Source: an uncultured Oscillospiraceae bacterium
Lineage (GTDB): Bacteria > Bacillota > Clostridia > Oscillospirales > Oscillospiraceae
Assembly: GCA_944385445.1 (NCBI GenBank)
Contig: CALWXF010000015.1
Location: forward strand, 1 to 51,295
Length of the DNA: 51,295 nucleotides
Reading direction: 5' to 3'
This document shows positions 37,779 to 46,029 of this stretch, piece by piece (within the stretch, counting starts at the first letter, position 1; each line of letters opens with the position of its first letter). A program made the translations under genes and the position numbers. The notes under the pieces were generated by a model, which made no database searches, was not told the origin of the DNA, and worked only from the letters and a program-made list of their open reading frames with translations.

Positions 37779-39587
37779 ATGAGTGAGTATCGAGTGGTAC
37801 GTTTGTTGAGAAATCAGCTCTATCCCACGTTTCAGCTCTATGCCAGAATGCTGTCGGAGAAAACCAAGCCCATGGAAGGGCTTCGCCTAGCCGCATTGAT
37901 TACCATGGATTGGCTGCGGCAGCGTATGGGAGAGAATGTCCCGCCTCAGCTACAGGAAGCGCCTAGGCCAGAGGCGTGGAAGAATGTTGGAAATGATTGC
38001 CTGTTCTCACTGCGCATCAATGCCGGCTATGTGGTGGATATCGTCCATTTGCCGGAGAAAGGGGTATGGAGCCTCCAAATTACAGAGCCGGATTTGGGCT
38101 CAGACCCGGGAAATGAACAACAGGGGCGCACAGCTGTGCCTGGACGGGTGATCGAGACCAACATCGGATTTCATGTAAAGGGAAAAATGCTGGAATGTGG
38201 CTTTCAAACCATAATTTCCGATTTGGAGGGGACAGAGGGAAAGGCAGAGGTGTACCGTCTGTCTCCGGTGCGCCGACTATTGGAGCACCCCGATTTTGGA
38301 CTGTGGCAGGGGCTGCCCCTGGAGATTCGTGAGATTCCACTGGAGTCAGGGTCTCGGCTGCGTGAGGTGTGGAAGCAGTGGAAAGACCAGGGGAACCAGC
38401 TGCCTGTGGTTATTTTCACCCAGCTGCTTCCACAGAAACAACCCATGATGGAACTGGACTTCACAGGAAGTGGATGCCAGCTCATGCTCCCCGGACTTAA
38501 TTTTACACAGAAGGACGGGAAAGAGGACTGCGAATTACCCTATGCTGTGAGTGATTTTGCCAGAAAAACGGCGGGAATTTGTCGAACTTACCGAATGTCA
38601 GCGGAATTGCTGGGGACCTTGAATGAGCTGGCAGGTCAGGTGGTCAATCCGGGAGATATTGTTGTGGTGGAGCCTTCTCGCTTCGGCGGAACACTGACGG
38701 TGTTGCCCTGGAAAAAGAACAAACACAGACAGGAAGAGTATTTTCAGAAGTTGAGTATGTGGATGCACCAATACCCTCGGGAGAAAAGCTATGATTTTGG
38801 ACAGGTGGTCTTTCCCTCTGAAGCTCGAAAAGGGCAGGAGGATACCTGGGAGCAGTTATTGCAAGAGGCGCATGAGCAGAGCGGATATTGGAGCGAGCGG
38901 CTTGACCAGGTCAATGAGGAGTGGAAGTCGCATCTGCACCAGGAAAAGGAACGGGTGGAGCAGCTGAGGGAGCAATTAGAGCGGCAGCGAGAGTACACCA
39001 CCTCTCTGGAACGGGACAAAAAAGAACTGCTTGGTGAGGTAGAGCGGCTGAAGAGAGATTTGGACATCGCCAGGGAGGAGTGCCGGGAGGAGATGGACTT
39101 TCTTCGAAGACGGCAGGATCGCCCCAGCAATCACGAGGATATTCCTGCCTGGGTCTCACGACATTTTGGCGGGAGGCTTCTGCTTCACAGCAAGGCGGTG
39201 GGCCTGCTTCAGGATCGAAGCGCCAAAGGCGTGGATATGAATCTGATTTGTGACGCCATTGATTATTTAGCCACGGACTATCGTGACTGCCGTTATCGAA
39301 AGATTACTCAGGAGGAGGCAGATTTGCGCTGTTCCCAGAAATATGGGCGTCGCTTTGACATTAGACCGGTGGGGGTCACTACCATTGAATACACGCCGGT
39401 ACAGTATAAAATCAAATATTTTCCTGGGGCAAAGGGAAAGTTGGTGGAGAGTCCTCTGGACTGGCACCTGTGTGTGGGCAGTGACCCAGAGACCCTGCTG
39501 CGCATCTATTTTCTCCACGATGATGATAAGAAGCTGATCGTTGTCGGTTCGCTGCCACGTCACTTAAAATCGGTGACCATTCAGTAA
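37779..39587 (+). CDS. Unknown 602-aa multi-domain protein with coiled coil
   Basis: No family recognised. By eye: a helical N-terminus (QLYPTFQLYARMLSEKTKPM), a mixed region to about 365, a strong coiled coil at about 367-446 (EKERVEQLREQLERQREYTT and on), a helical linker with IPAWVSRHFGGRLLLHSKAV, and a beta-rich C-terminal domain from about 540 (YKIKYFPGAKGKLVESPLDW, LLRIYFLHDDDKKLIVVGSL). The last part is reminiscent of RelE-type folds, but no catalytic set was identified. GAGGCGGTG precedes ATG 37779. Base composition is more AT-rich than neighbours, it stands alone with its own promoter and terminator, and it adjoins a pseudogene: signs of horizontal gain. A defence or toxin role is speculation. 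Confidence 0.6.
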   Translation: MSEYRVVRLLRNQLYPTFQLYARMLSEKTKPMEGLRLAALITMDWLRQRMGENVPPQLQEAPRPEAWKNVGNDCLFSLRINAGYVVDIVHLPEKGVWSLQITEPDLGSDPGNEQQGRTAVPGRVIETNIGFHVKGKMLECGFQTIISDLEGTEGKAEVYRLSPVRRLLEHPDFGLWQGLPLEIREIPLESGSRLREVWKQWKDQGNQLPVVIFTQLLPQKQPMMELDFTGSGCQLMLPGLNFTQKDGKEDCELPYAVSDFARKTAGICRTYRMSAELLGTLNELAGQVVNPGDIVVVEPSRFGGTLTVLPWKKNKHRQEEYFQKLSMWMHQYPREKSYDFGQVVFPSEARKGQEDTWEQLLQEAHEQSGYWSERLDQVNEEWKSHLHQEKERVEQLREQLERQREYTTSLERDKKELLGEVERLKRDLDIAREECREEMDFLRRRQDRPSNHEDIPAWVSRHFGGRLLLHSKAVGLLQDRSAKGVDMNLICDAIDYLATDYRDCRYRKITQEEADLRCSQKYGRRFDIRPVGVTTIEYTPVQYKIKYFPGAKGKLVESPLDWHLCVGSDPETLLRIYFLHDDDKKLIVVGSLPRHLKSVTIQ

Positions 39588-39614
39588 AAAGATAGATAAA
39601 GGTCGGGAAATATA

Positions 39615-39652
39615 ACGGACCTGATGCAAAAACTGCATCAGGTCCGTTTTTT
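39615..39652. terminator. Terminator between the 602-aa gene and rfbA
   Basis: ACGGACCTGATGCA pairs with TGCATCAGGTCCGT, 5-nt loop, TTTTT tail. Confidence 0.88.
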
Positions 39653-39664
39653 GATTATCCGGGA

Positions 39665-40519
39665 TTACAGAGACAGCAGGTGCTGACCGTACTCGGTCAT
39701 GGACAGCTCCTGGCCCAGCTGTTGCAGCTGGTCGTGGGAGATCCAGCCCTCCCGGTAGGCGATTTCCTCAATGACGCCCACATAGTGCTCCTGGCCCTGC
39801 AGGTCGTGGATGGTCTGGGCGGCCTGGAGCATGCTGCCGGCGTTGCCGGCGTCCAGCCAGACGTAGTTGTCCTCCATGGGCACCACCTGGAGCTGGCCCC
39901 GGTGGAGGTACTCCAGGTTCACGTCGGTGATCTCCAGCTCGCCCCGGGCGGAGGGGGTGAGGTTGGCGGCGATGTCCATGGCCTGTCCGTCGTAGAAGTA
40001 CAGGCCGGGCACGATGTAGTTGGACTTGGGGTTCTGGGGCTTCTCCTCGATGGAGATGGCTTTGCCGTCCTGGTCAAACTCCACCACGCCGAAGGGGCGG
40101 GGGTCGTCCACATAGCAGCCAAAGACGGTGGCGCCCTGATTGTTGTCAGCGGCCTGCTTCAAAAGCTGCTGGAAGTTGGGGGACCAGAAGATGTTGTCGC
40201 CCAGCACCAGGCACACGTCGTCCCCGTCCACGAAGTCCCGGCCAATGAGCAGGGCGTCGGCAATGCCCCGGGCCACGGGCTGCACGGTGTACTGGATGTT
40301 CATGCCCAGCTGGGAGCCGTCGCCCAGCAGAGCGGCGAAGGTGTCCACCTCTCCGGGGGGCACGATCACCAGCACCTCACGGATGCCGGCCTGCATCAGC
40401 ACGGCCAGGGGATAGTAGATCAGCGGCTTGTCGTAGACAGGCAGCAGGGGTTTGCAGACGGGTCGGGTCATCGGATAGAGACGGGTGCCCCGTCCGGCAG
40501 CCAAGATAATACCCTTCAT
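39665..40519 (-). CDS. rfbA: Glucose-1-phosphate thymidylyltransferase
   Basis: Makes dTDP-glucose from glucose-1-phosphate and dTTP, the first step to dTDP-rhamnose for surface polysaccharides. 284 aa: nucleotide-binding GIILAAGRGTRLYPMT, KPLLPVYDKPLIYYPL, LVLGDNIFW, VFGCYVDDPRPFGVVEF and EEKPQNPKSNYIVPGLYFYD are all RmlA signatures. Start at 40519 is set by GGAGG 8 nt upstream; an ATG at 40534 is part of that ribosome binding site. It is alone, without rfbB, C or D, so the rest of the pathway lies elsewhere. Confidence 0.96.
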   Translation of the reverse strand: MKGIILAAGRGTRLYPMTRPVCKPLLPVYDKPLIYYPLAVLMQAGIREVLVIVPPGEVDTFAALLGDGSQLGMNIQYTVQPVARGIADALLIGRDFVDGDDVCLVLGDNIFWSPNFQQLLKQAADNNQGATVFGCYVDDPRPFGVVEFDQDGKAISIEEKPQNPKSNYIVPGLYFYDGQAMDIAANLTPSARGELEITDVNLEYLHRGQLQVVPMEDNYVWLDAGNAGSMLQAAQTIHDLQGQEHYVGVIEEIAYREGWISHDQLQQLGQELSMTEYGQHLLSL

Positions 40520-40581
40520 AATAAATACCTCCATGCCCTGTGGGCGTAATCAGTGAAATTCTAGTCGCAAGAGTCGGGTAT

Positions 40582-40610
40582 AGTATACCCAATACCGGGC
40601 AAAAAGTCAA
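40582..40610 (-). promoter_or_regulatory. Promoter of rfbA
   Basis: TTGACT (40605-40610), 17-nt spacer, TATACT (40582-40587) on the reverse strand. Confidence 0.75.
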
Positions 40611-40681
40611 TGAAGGGGGCGGAATGTCGAAGAACGAAGATTTCCCAGTATGTGTTAAATATATCTTAATACTTTGAGTGG

Positions 40682-40710
40682 TTGCAACTTAAGGGGAAGA
40701 TTGGTAGTAT
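40682..40710 (+). promoter_or_regulatory. Promoter of the two-component system
   Basis: TTGCAA (40682-40687), 17-nt spacer, TAGTAT (40705-40710). Confidence 0.5.
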
Positions 40711-40745
40711 AGAGGCAGACTAGAAACAGCGGGAGGCCATGGAGG

Positions 40746-41444
40746 ATGTACAAGATTCTGATCTGTGATGATGACCGTGATATTGTATCTGCGTTGAAAA
40801 TTTACCTCACCAGTGAGGGGTATCAGACGGTGGAGGCGTACAACGGACAGGAGGCCCTGGATGCGGTGGAAGCCGGCGGCATTGACCTGGTGCTCATGGA
40901 CGTGATGATGCCCCAAATGGACGGCATTCGCGCCACCGCCCGGATGCGGGAGGAGGGGAATATCCCCATCATCCTCCTCACCGCCAAGGGGGAGGACAGC
41001 GACAAGGTGCTGGGGCTGAACATCGGGGCGGACGACTATATCACCAAGCCCTTCAACCCCATTGAGGTGCTGGCCCGGGTCAAGAGCCAGCTGCGCCGCT
41101 ACACCACTCTGGGCGGCAAGCAGAACGGTGAGGAGCAGGGGGTGCTGCGCAACGGGGCCCTGGTGCTGGACGATGCGGCCAAGATGGTGCGGGTGGACGG
41201 CGAGGTCATCAACCTCACCCCCATTGAGTACAACATTCTCCACCTGCTGATGAAGAATCCCGGGCGGGTGTACTCCACCGCCCAGATCTACCAGCTGGTG
41301 TGGAACGACCCGGTTTTGGGGTCGGAGAACACCGTAGCGGTGCACATTCGTCACCTGCGGGAGAAAATCGAAATCGACCCGGCCAACCCCCACTATCTGA
41401 AAGTGGTGTGGGGCCTGGGTTATAAAATGGAGAAGATGGTATGA
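40746..41444 (+). CDS. OmpR/PhoB-family response regulator
   Basis: 232-aa DNA-binding regulator. The receiver domain (1-120) has the acidic D8-D10 cluster, phosphate-acceptor D52 in LMDVMMPQMDG, T in LLTAKG and K in TKPFNP. The C-terminal winged helix (about 135-230) has LTPIEYNILHLLMKNPGRVY and VAVHIRHLREKIEIDP, ending GLGYKMEK. It looks VanR-like. Its stop overlaps the kinase start (ATGA), so the pair is translated together. Signal unknown. Confidence 0.93.
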   Translation: MYKILICDDDRDIVSALKIYLTSEGYQTVEAYNGQEALDAVEAGGIDLVLMDVMMPQMDGIRATARMREEGNIPIILLTAKGEDSDKVLGLNIGADDYITKPFNPIEVLARVKSQLRRYTTLGGKQNGEEQGVLRNGALVLDDAAKMVRVDGEVINLTPIEYNILHLLMKNPGRVYSTAQIYQLVWNDPVLGSENTVAVHIRHLREKIEIDPANPHYLKVVWGLGYKMEKMV

Positions 41445-43699
41445 GGGCACGGGAAAACCCGGTGCTGAAGCTGGGAGCGTTCCTGCTGGCGGTGGTGACT
41501 TTCTCCATTGCAGCCATGATGGCCTGCTATCAGATGGTGAATATGAATGTGATCTGGGGCCAGACCTCGGCAGCGGGGGGCTACACCACCCGATACCTGG
41601 AAAGCCAGGACCTGCAGCAGATCAGCTACCTGTTGGACCTGACCTACACCGAGCAGGAGCTGGGATCTCTGAGCAGCTATGAGCAGCAGATGAAGTCCGA
41701 CCTGGAGGAGCAGTACAAGTGGTACAAGACCAACCTGCGCTGGCAGCTGCTGGACCCGGAGGGGGGTGTCCTCCAGGGAAATTCAACCCAAGCCCGCCCC
41801 ACCCAGCCCGAGGGCATCTACTGGGGGGAATACTACGTCTCCAACCTGGAGATGGATGTGCGCAACGATGTGGGTACCCGGTGGGCGGATGTGGTGGATA
41901 CCATCCGTAACCCGCCTGCCAGCACTCAGCGTGTGGAGAGCGATACCTGGACTCAAGAGCTGAGTGCGGCGGTGCAGCAGTACCGGGAGGACCCCAACAG
42001 CGTGGACCGAAATGCGGTGTACTTGGACGGGGAAGGTAAGGGCGATCTACTGCGCATTGCCACCCAATTCGGGGTGTTTGTCTATGCTCCGTCGGTGGAA
42101 AATGTCATCAGCCCCAACGCCTTCGGCTATCAGTACGACCTGGATGCCGGGGGCTGGACTACCAATGCAGAGGATGGCTGGACTGAGGGGGCCGTGGCCC
42201 TGGACCTGGTGCTGTGGCTGCACGAGTCCCTGGGGGTGGAAGGCGATGCATACTCCAAGGCCTATCTGGGTCTGAACTGGTGGAAAAACCACAACGTGGC
42301 CATGCTGGTGGTAAACCTGGCGTGCGTGGCAGTGGGCATTGTCATGCTGGCGTTCCTCTGTGTGGGCGCCGGGTGCCGCAAAGGCACCGAAGGGGTTTAT
42401 TTGAATTGGTTCCATCGGCTGCCCGGTGAGCTGATCCTGGTGGCCCTGTTTTTTCTGGCCGGTTACCCGGTGAGCTGGCTGGTGGAGGGGTCGCTGGCGG
42501 ATATGGTCTATGTTCAGATGCCCATGCAGATGCAGATGTTGATGGTGGGCGGAGGAATGGCAGCTATGACCGCCTTGATTGCCGTGCTGCTGATCACCGT
42601 CAGCGCCCGGCTCAAAAGCCATACCCTGGTCTGCAGCACCCTGCTGTGGTGGGCCTGGGGATGGGTGAAGAAGATTCTGGGGATGGCCCGACGTACCATT
42701 CCTCTGGTTTGGCGTGTGGGAATGGGAGGTGGACTCTATATGCTCTTGTCGCTGGTGCTGCTGATGAGCAACGCCGTGTTTCTCTGGGTGGTGGTCAGCG
42801 TGGTGCTGGTGGTGTACCTGTGCAGCTGGGCCCACTGCTGGAAGCAGATCCGCCGCTGTACCGGGGAGCTGCTCCGGGGCAACCTGAACGTGCAGATCTC
42901 CTGCCACCACATGCCCCACGACCTGCGGGAGCACGCCCAGCAGCTGAACAACCTGGGCAAGTCCATTTCCGATGCGGTGGCCGAGCAGATGCGCAGCGAG
43001 CACTTCAAAGCCGAGCTCATCACCAACGTCTCCCACGACCTGAAAACCCCCCTCACCTCCATCATCAACTATGTGGACCTGCTGAAAAAGGAGCCCATGC
43101 CCAACGAGCGGGTGGAGGAGTATATCAACGTGCTGGAGCGCAAGAGCAACCGCCTGAAAAAGCTCACCGAGGACTTGGTGGAGGCATCCAAGGCATCCAC
43201 CGGTGTGCTGTCGGTGGAGCTGAGGCGGCTGGACCTGGGAGAGATCGCAGACCAGGCCCTGGGCGAGTACGAGGAACGGCTCCAGGCCGCAGGGCTGGCG
43301 GTGGTGCGCACCCTGCCCGATCACCCAGTGTGGGTGATGGCGGACGGACGGAGACTGTGGCGGGTGCTGGACAACCTGCTGGGCAACTGCGCCAAGTACG
43401 CCCTGGAGGGCTCCCGGGTGTATGTGGAGCTGCACTACGACGACAAGAGCGCCACCCTGTCCATGAAGAACATCTCCCGGGAGGCCCTGAACGTGCCGGT
43501 GGAGCGGCTCATGGAGCGGTTTGTCCGGGGCGACGAGTCCCGGTCCACCGATGGCAGCGGCCTAGGCCTGTCCATTGCCCAGTCCATGACCGAGCTGCAA
43601 AAGGGTACCTTCCAGATTGAGATTGACGGAGACCTGTTCAAGGCTATGGTCACGCTGCCTCTGGCCCCCAGCGAAGAGCTGGCGGAAATGAAAGGCTAA
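41441..43699 (+). CDS. Membrane sensor histidine kinase
   Basis: 752-aa partner of the response regulator. An N-terminal membrane helix (LGAFLLAVVTFSIAAMMACY) and about 250 extracytoplasmic residues are followed by several further membrane helices between about 285 and 470, more than usual for this kinase class. Then comes a HAMP-like linker, the dimer/phosphorylation helix NVSHDLKTPLTS with H532, an N-box with NLLGNCAKYAL, and a G-box DGSGLGLSIAQ near 704. All catalytic motifs are present. The large extracellular domain suggests a surface stimulus such as wall damage or a peptide, but no known sensor domain was recognised. Confidence 0.92.
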   Translation: MRARENPVLKLGAFLLAVVTFSIAAMMACYQMVNMNVIWGQTSAAGGYTTRYLESQDLQQISYLLDLTYTEQELGSLSSYEQQMKSDLEEQYKWYKTNLRWQLLDPEGGVLQGNSTQARPTQPEGIYWGEYYVSNLEMDVRNDVGTRWADVVDTIRNPPASTQRVESDTWTQELSAAVQQYREDPNSVDRNAVYLDGEGKGDLLRIATQFGVFVYAPSVENVISPNAFGYQYDLDAGGWTTNAEDGWTEGAVALDLVLWLHESLGVEGDAYSKAYLGLNWWKNHNVAMLVVNLACVAVGIVMLAFLCVGAGCRKGTEGVYLNWFHRLPGELILVALFFLAGYPVSWLVEGSLADMVYVQMPMQMQMLMVGGGMAAMTALIAVLLITVSARLKSHTLVCSTLLWWAWGWVKKILGMARRTIPLVWRVGMGGGLYMLLSLVLLMSNAVFLWVVVSVVLVVYLCSWAHCWKQIRRCTGELLRGNLNVQISCHHMPHDLREHAQQLNNLGKSISDAVAEQMRSEHFKAELITNVSHDLKTPLTSIINYVDLLKKEPMPNERVEEYINVLERKSNRLKKLTEDLVEASKASTGVLSVELRRLDLGEIADQALGEYEERLQAAGLAVVRTLPDHPVWVMADGRRLWRVLDNLLGNCAKYALEGSRVYVELHYDDKSATLSMKNISREALNVPVERLMERFVRGDESRSTDGSGLGLSIAQSMTELQKGTFQIEIDGDLFKAMVTLPLAPSEELAEMKG

Positions 43700-43770
43700 A
43701 AAAATGAAGAATGATAAATGAATAATGGAAAATGCAGGCCCTAGACATTGCCGTATTTCTTGGGTTGCTG

Positions 43771-43864
43771 GGCGTAGGGGAGGGGCTTGCTCCTCCCGAA
43801 TCTCCCAGGACAAGGCCAGGGCACCAATGGGCCGGGTAAGCCACGGCCCCTACCGGGGAACGCC
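43771..43864. repeat. Possible degenerate intergenic palindrome
   Basis: GGCGTAGGGGAGGGG at the left and CCCCTACCGGGGAACGCC at the right can pair, with smaller GGAGGGGC/GCTCCTCC stems inside. The 228 nt between the kinase and the lipoprotein gene hold only this and a terminator; no gene is seen. Confidence 0.3.
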
Positions 43865-43885
43865 AAAGAAGTACATATAAAGCAG

Positions 43886-43921
43886 AAAAAACGGAGAAAG
43901 CCACGGCTTTCTCCGTTTTTT
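43886..43921. terminator. Bidirectional terminator between kinase and lipoprotein genes
   Basis: AAAAAACGGAGAAAGC pairs with GCTTTCTCCGTTTTTT around CACG. Confidence 0.88.
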
Positions 43922-43927
43922 GCTAGA

Positions 43928-44977
43928 TTATTCAGCTACCACGTCGCGGGAGGTGGGTGCAATGCACACAAAGCTCTTGCCCACCCCCAGGGTCAGGGGC
44001 TTGCCGTCCTGGGTATAGTAGCGCAGCTGGTTGTAGTGGACTCCCTTCTCCCAGGTGATGGGAATCATCTTGCCGCCGCAGGCAAAGTAGCCTGTGCCGG
44101 AGGTGAGGGAGACATCGCTGTAATAGCCGTCATCCATGGTGGAGTAGTCGGTCTGGAGCACCAGCACGTTGGTGGTGGAGAGCTGGGAGCCGTCGTTGCC
44201 GTCGATGAAGGGGCTGTCGTACTGCTCCACCAGGTAGACCTGTTTGTCCTCGTTGTACTGGAAGACGGTGTTTTTGTAGTTGGAGTAGGTGACGGTGATG
44301 GTGTTGGCCGCCTGTCCATCCTGAGGAGTGCCGTCTTCGGTGAAGCTCATCTCGTACTCATACCCCTCCGAGTGGGGGCCCAGCAGGCCGTTGGCGGTGA
44401 GCTTTTCCACCATGGCCTCGCCGTCCGCCATCAGGGTGTGCTCCCAGGCGTAGGACACCCCCGGCGTGCGGTCCGGGTCCCGGAAGAAGATGCCCGAGGC
44501 GTTGGTGCCCTTCACCCCGTCCACATCATTGACCCCCAGCTGGGCGATGGTGTCGTAGACGTAGTGGCTGCCTCCGGCGTGGACGAACACCCCGTCATGG
44601 CCCAGGGCCAGGTCCAAGAAGCAGTCCCGGGCCGAGCGCACCGAGCCGATGGTGCCCAGATCGGCAGGGTCCTGGTAGACGGCCAGCATCCGGGTGATGC
44701 CGCCCTCGGCAATGGCCTCATAGATGATGTCGGCGGTGGAGTTGCCCTGTTGGGGCATGGCCGCCCGGATGTTGTTGAGCACCACGGTGACGGGCTTTTG
44801 CCCGCTGAGGTCGGTTTCAGTGGCCTCTCCGGTGAGGGGGTTGGTATACAGGGGAGGCGTGGGAGTGGGCTCCACCGTGGGCGTGGCTGGGGCGGGGGAA
44901 GAGGCCGGGGAGCCAGAGCATGCGCACAGGGTGAGGAGCATGGCGCCGGCTGTGAGAAGACAAGCGAGCTGTTTCAT
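43928..44977 (-). CDS. DUF3048 lipoprotein (YerB-like)
   Basis: 349-aa exported lipoprotein. The signal peptide KQLACLLTAGAMLLTLCACS ends in a lipobox (LCAC), followed by a Pro/Thr/Ser linker. The mature part has NPLTGEATETDLSGQKPVTV, VLNNIRAAMPQQGNSTADII and IGSVRSARDCFLDLALGHDG, which are marks of DUF3048; the C-terminal domain has VHYNQLRYYTQDGKPLTLGV. Function is unknown, though the family is common in spore-forming Firmicutes. Start at 44977 has AAGGAGGG upstream. A promoter back-to-back with that of pdxK drives it. Confidence 0.88.
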   Translation of the reverse strand: MKQLACLLTAGAMLLTLCACSGSPASSPAPATPTVEPTPTPPLYTNPLTGEATETDLSGQKPVTVVLNNIRAAMPQQGNSTADIIYEAIAEGGITRMLAVYQDPADLGTIGSVRSARDCFLDLALGHDGVFVHAGGSHYVYDTIAQLGVNDVDGVKGTNASGIFFRDPDRTPGVSYAWEHTLMADGEAMVEKLTANGLLGPHSEGYEYEMSFTEDGTPQDGQAANTITVTYSNYKNTVFQYNEDKQVYLVEQYDSPFIDGNDGSQLSTTNVLVLQTDYSTMDDGYYSDVSLTSGTGYFACGGKMIPITWEKGVHYNQLRYYTQDGKPLTLGVGKSFVCIAPTSRDVVAE

Positions 44978-45016
44978 GGAAACCCTCCTTAGAATCTGTG
45001 GTTTTTGCTTTTTTCC

Positions 45017-45045
45017 AGTATAGCAAGGGTGGGCGAGTTTGTAAA
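45017..45045 (-). promoter_or_regulatory. Promoter of the DUF3048 gene
   Basis: TTTACA (45040-45045), 17-nt spacer, TATACT (45017-45022) on the reverse strand. Confidence 0.75.
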
Positions 45046-45054
45046 GAAAGCCCG

Positions 45055-45083
45055 TTGCCACTCCCCAGTGGGGAGGGTATAAT
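45055..45083 (+). promoter_or_regulatory. Promoter of pdxK with a palindromic spacer
   Basis: TTGCCA (45055-45060), 17-nt spacer, TATAAT (45078-45083). The spacer contains the dyad CTCCCC-AGT-GGGGAG, a possible repressor site. Confidence 0.7.
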
Positions 45084-45114
45084 GGTGTGTAAAACGAAAA
45101 TGAGGTAGATGCGA

Positions 45115-45963
45115 ATGCGAAAGGTAGCGGCCATACACGATCTGTCCTGCTATGGGCGGTGTTCCCTGGCGGTGATTCTCCCGGTGCTGTCGGTGATAGG
45201 TGTGCAGTGCTGCCCCCTGCCGGGGACGGTGCTCTCCACTCATACGGGCGGGTTTGGCCCCGTCCAGCGCACCGACCTCACTGGGCAAGTGGACGGCACT
45301 CTGCGCCACTGGCAGGAGCTGGGCCTGTGCTTTGACGGCATTTACACCGGATACATGGCCAGCGCCGCCCAGATCCACCAGGCCATAGAGGCGGTGGAGC
45401 GGCTGTCCGGGGCCAACACCCAGGTGGTGGTGGACCCGGTGCTGGGAGACCACGGCAGGCTGTACACCTCCATCACCCCCCAGATGGCCAGGGCCATGGG
45501 GCAGCTGTGCCAGAAGGCCCAGGTCATCACCCCCAACCTCACCGAGGCGGCCATTCTCCTGGGGCTGGACCCGGAGACGCTGCTGGACCAGCGGCGGGAG
45601 GACCTGGCCATGGAGCTGTCCGGCCAGGGGCAGCGGTCGGTGGTGGTCACGGGAGTGACGCCCGAGCCGGGGTATACCGGGGCGGTGTGGTATGACCACA
45701 CCACCGGAACCAGCGGCACCACCGTGGCGGTGCGGGCTCCCGGGGAGTACCCGGGCACCGGGGACCTGTTTGCCGCCGTGCTCACCGGCAGCCTGATGAT
45801 GGGGGAGAGCCTGGAGCGGGGGGTGAGCCGAGCGGCCCACTTCATCACCCGCTGTGCCTCCTACACTGCCGCTCTGGGCACCGACGTGCGGGAGGGTGTC
45901 TTGTTCGAGCCTCTGCTCCCCCTTTTGTTGGGGGACGCCCTTGCCATGGACGACAGAATTTGA
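45115..45963 (+). CDS. pdxK: Pyridoxamine/pyridoxal kinase
   Basis: Phosphorylates pyridoxal, pyridoxamine or pyridoxine to the vitamin B6 cofactor forms in the salvage route. About 282 aa of the PfkB/ribokinase fold: KVAAIHDLSCYGRCSLAVIL at the start, STHTGGFGPVQRTDLT, VVVDPVLGDHGRLYTSIT, ITPNLTEAAILLG, and the anion-hole motif YPGTGDLFAAVLTG with the catalytic Asp. ATG 45115 has GAGGT 8 nt upstream; ATG 45109 is too near it. The promoter of the following gene lies across its 3' end. Confidence 0.9.
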   Translation: MRKVAAIHDLSCYGRCSLAVILPVLSVIGVQCCPLPGTVLSTHTGGFGPVQRTDLTGQVDGTLRHWQELGLCFDGIYTGYMASAAQIHQAIEAVERLSGANTQVVVDPVLGDHGRLYTSITPQMARAMGQLCQKAQVITPNLTEAAILLGLDPETLLDQRREDLAMELSGQGQRSVVVTGVTPEPGYTGAVWYDHTTGTSGTTVAVRAPGEYPGTGDLFAAVLTGSLMMGESLERGVSRAAHFITRCASYTAALGTDVREGVLFEPLLPLLLGDALAMDDRI

Positions 45964-45969
45964 TATACT
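45941..45969 (+). promoter_or_regulatory. Promoter of the methyltransferase-like gene
   Basis: TTGCCA (45941-45946), 17-nt spacer, TATACT (45964-45969), overlapping the pdxK stop. Confidence 0.65.
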
Positions 45970-46029
45970 ACCCCCTTAGAAAGACTGTGCAAACAACATT
46001 GAGACCCAACAAGTATGAAGGAGTACAAC

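Noticed and set aside
42047-43435. 462-codon minus-strand frame opposite the histidine kinase
   Set aside because: Antisense of a clear kinase; His/Gln/Gly-rich artefact.
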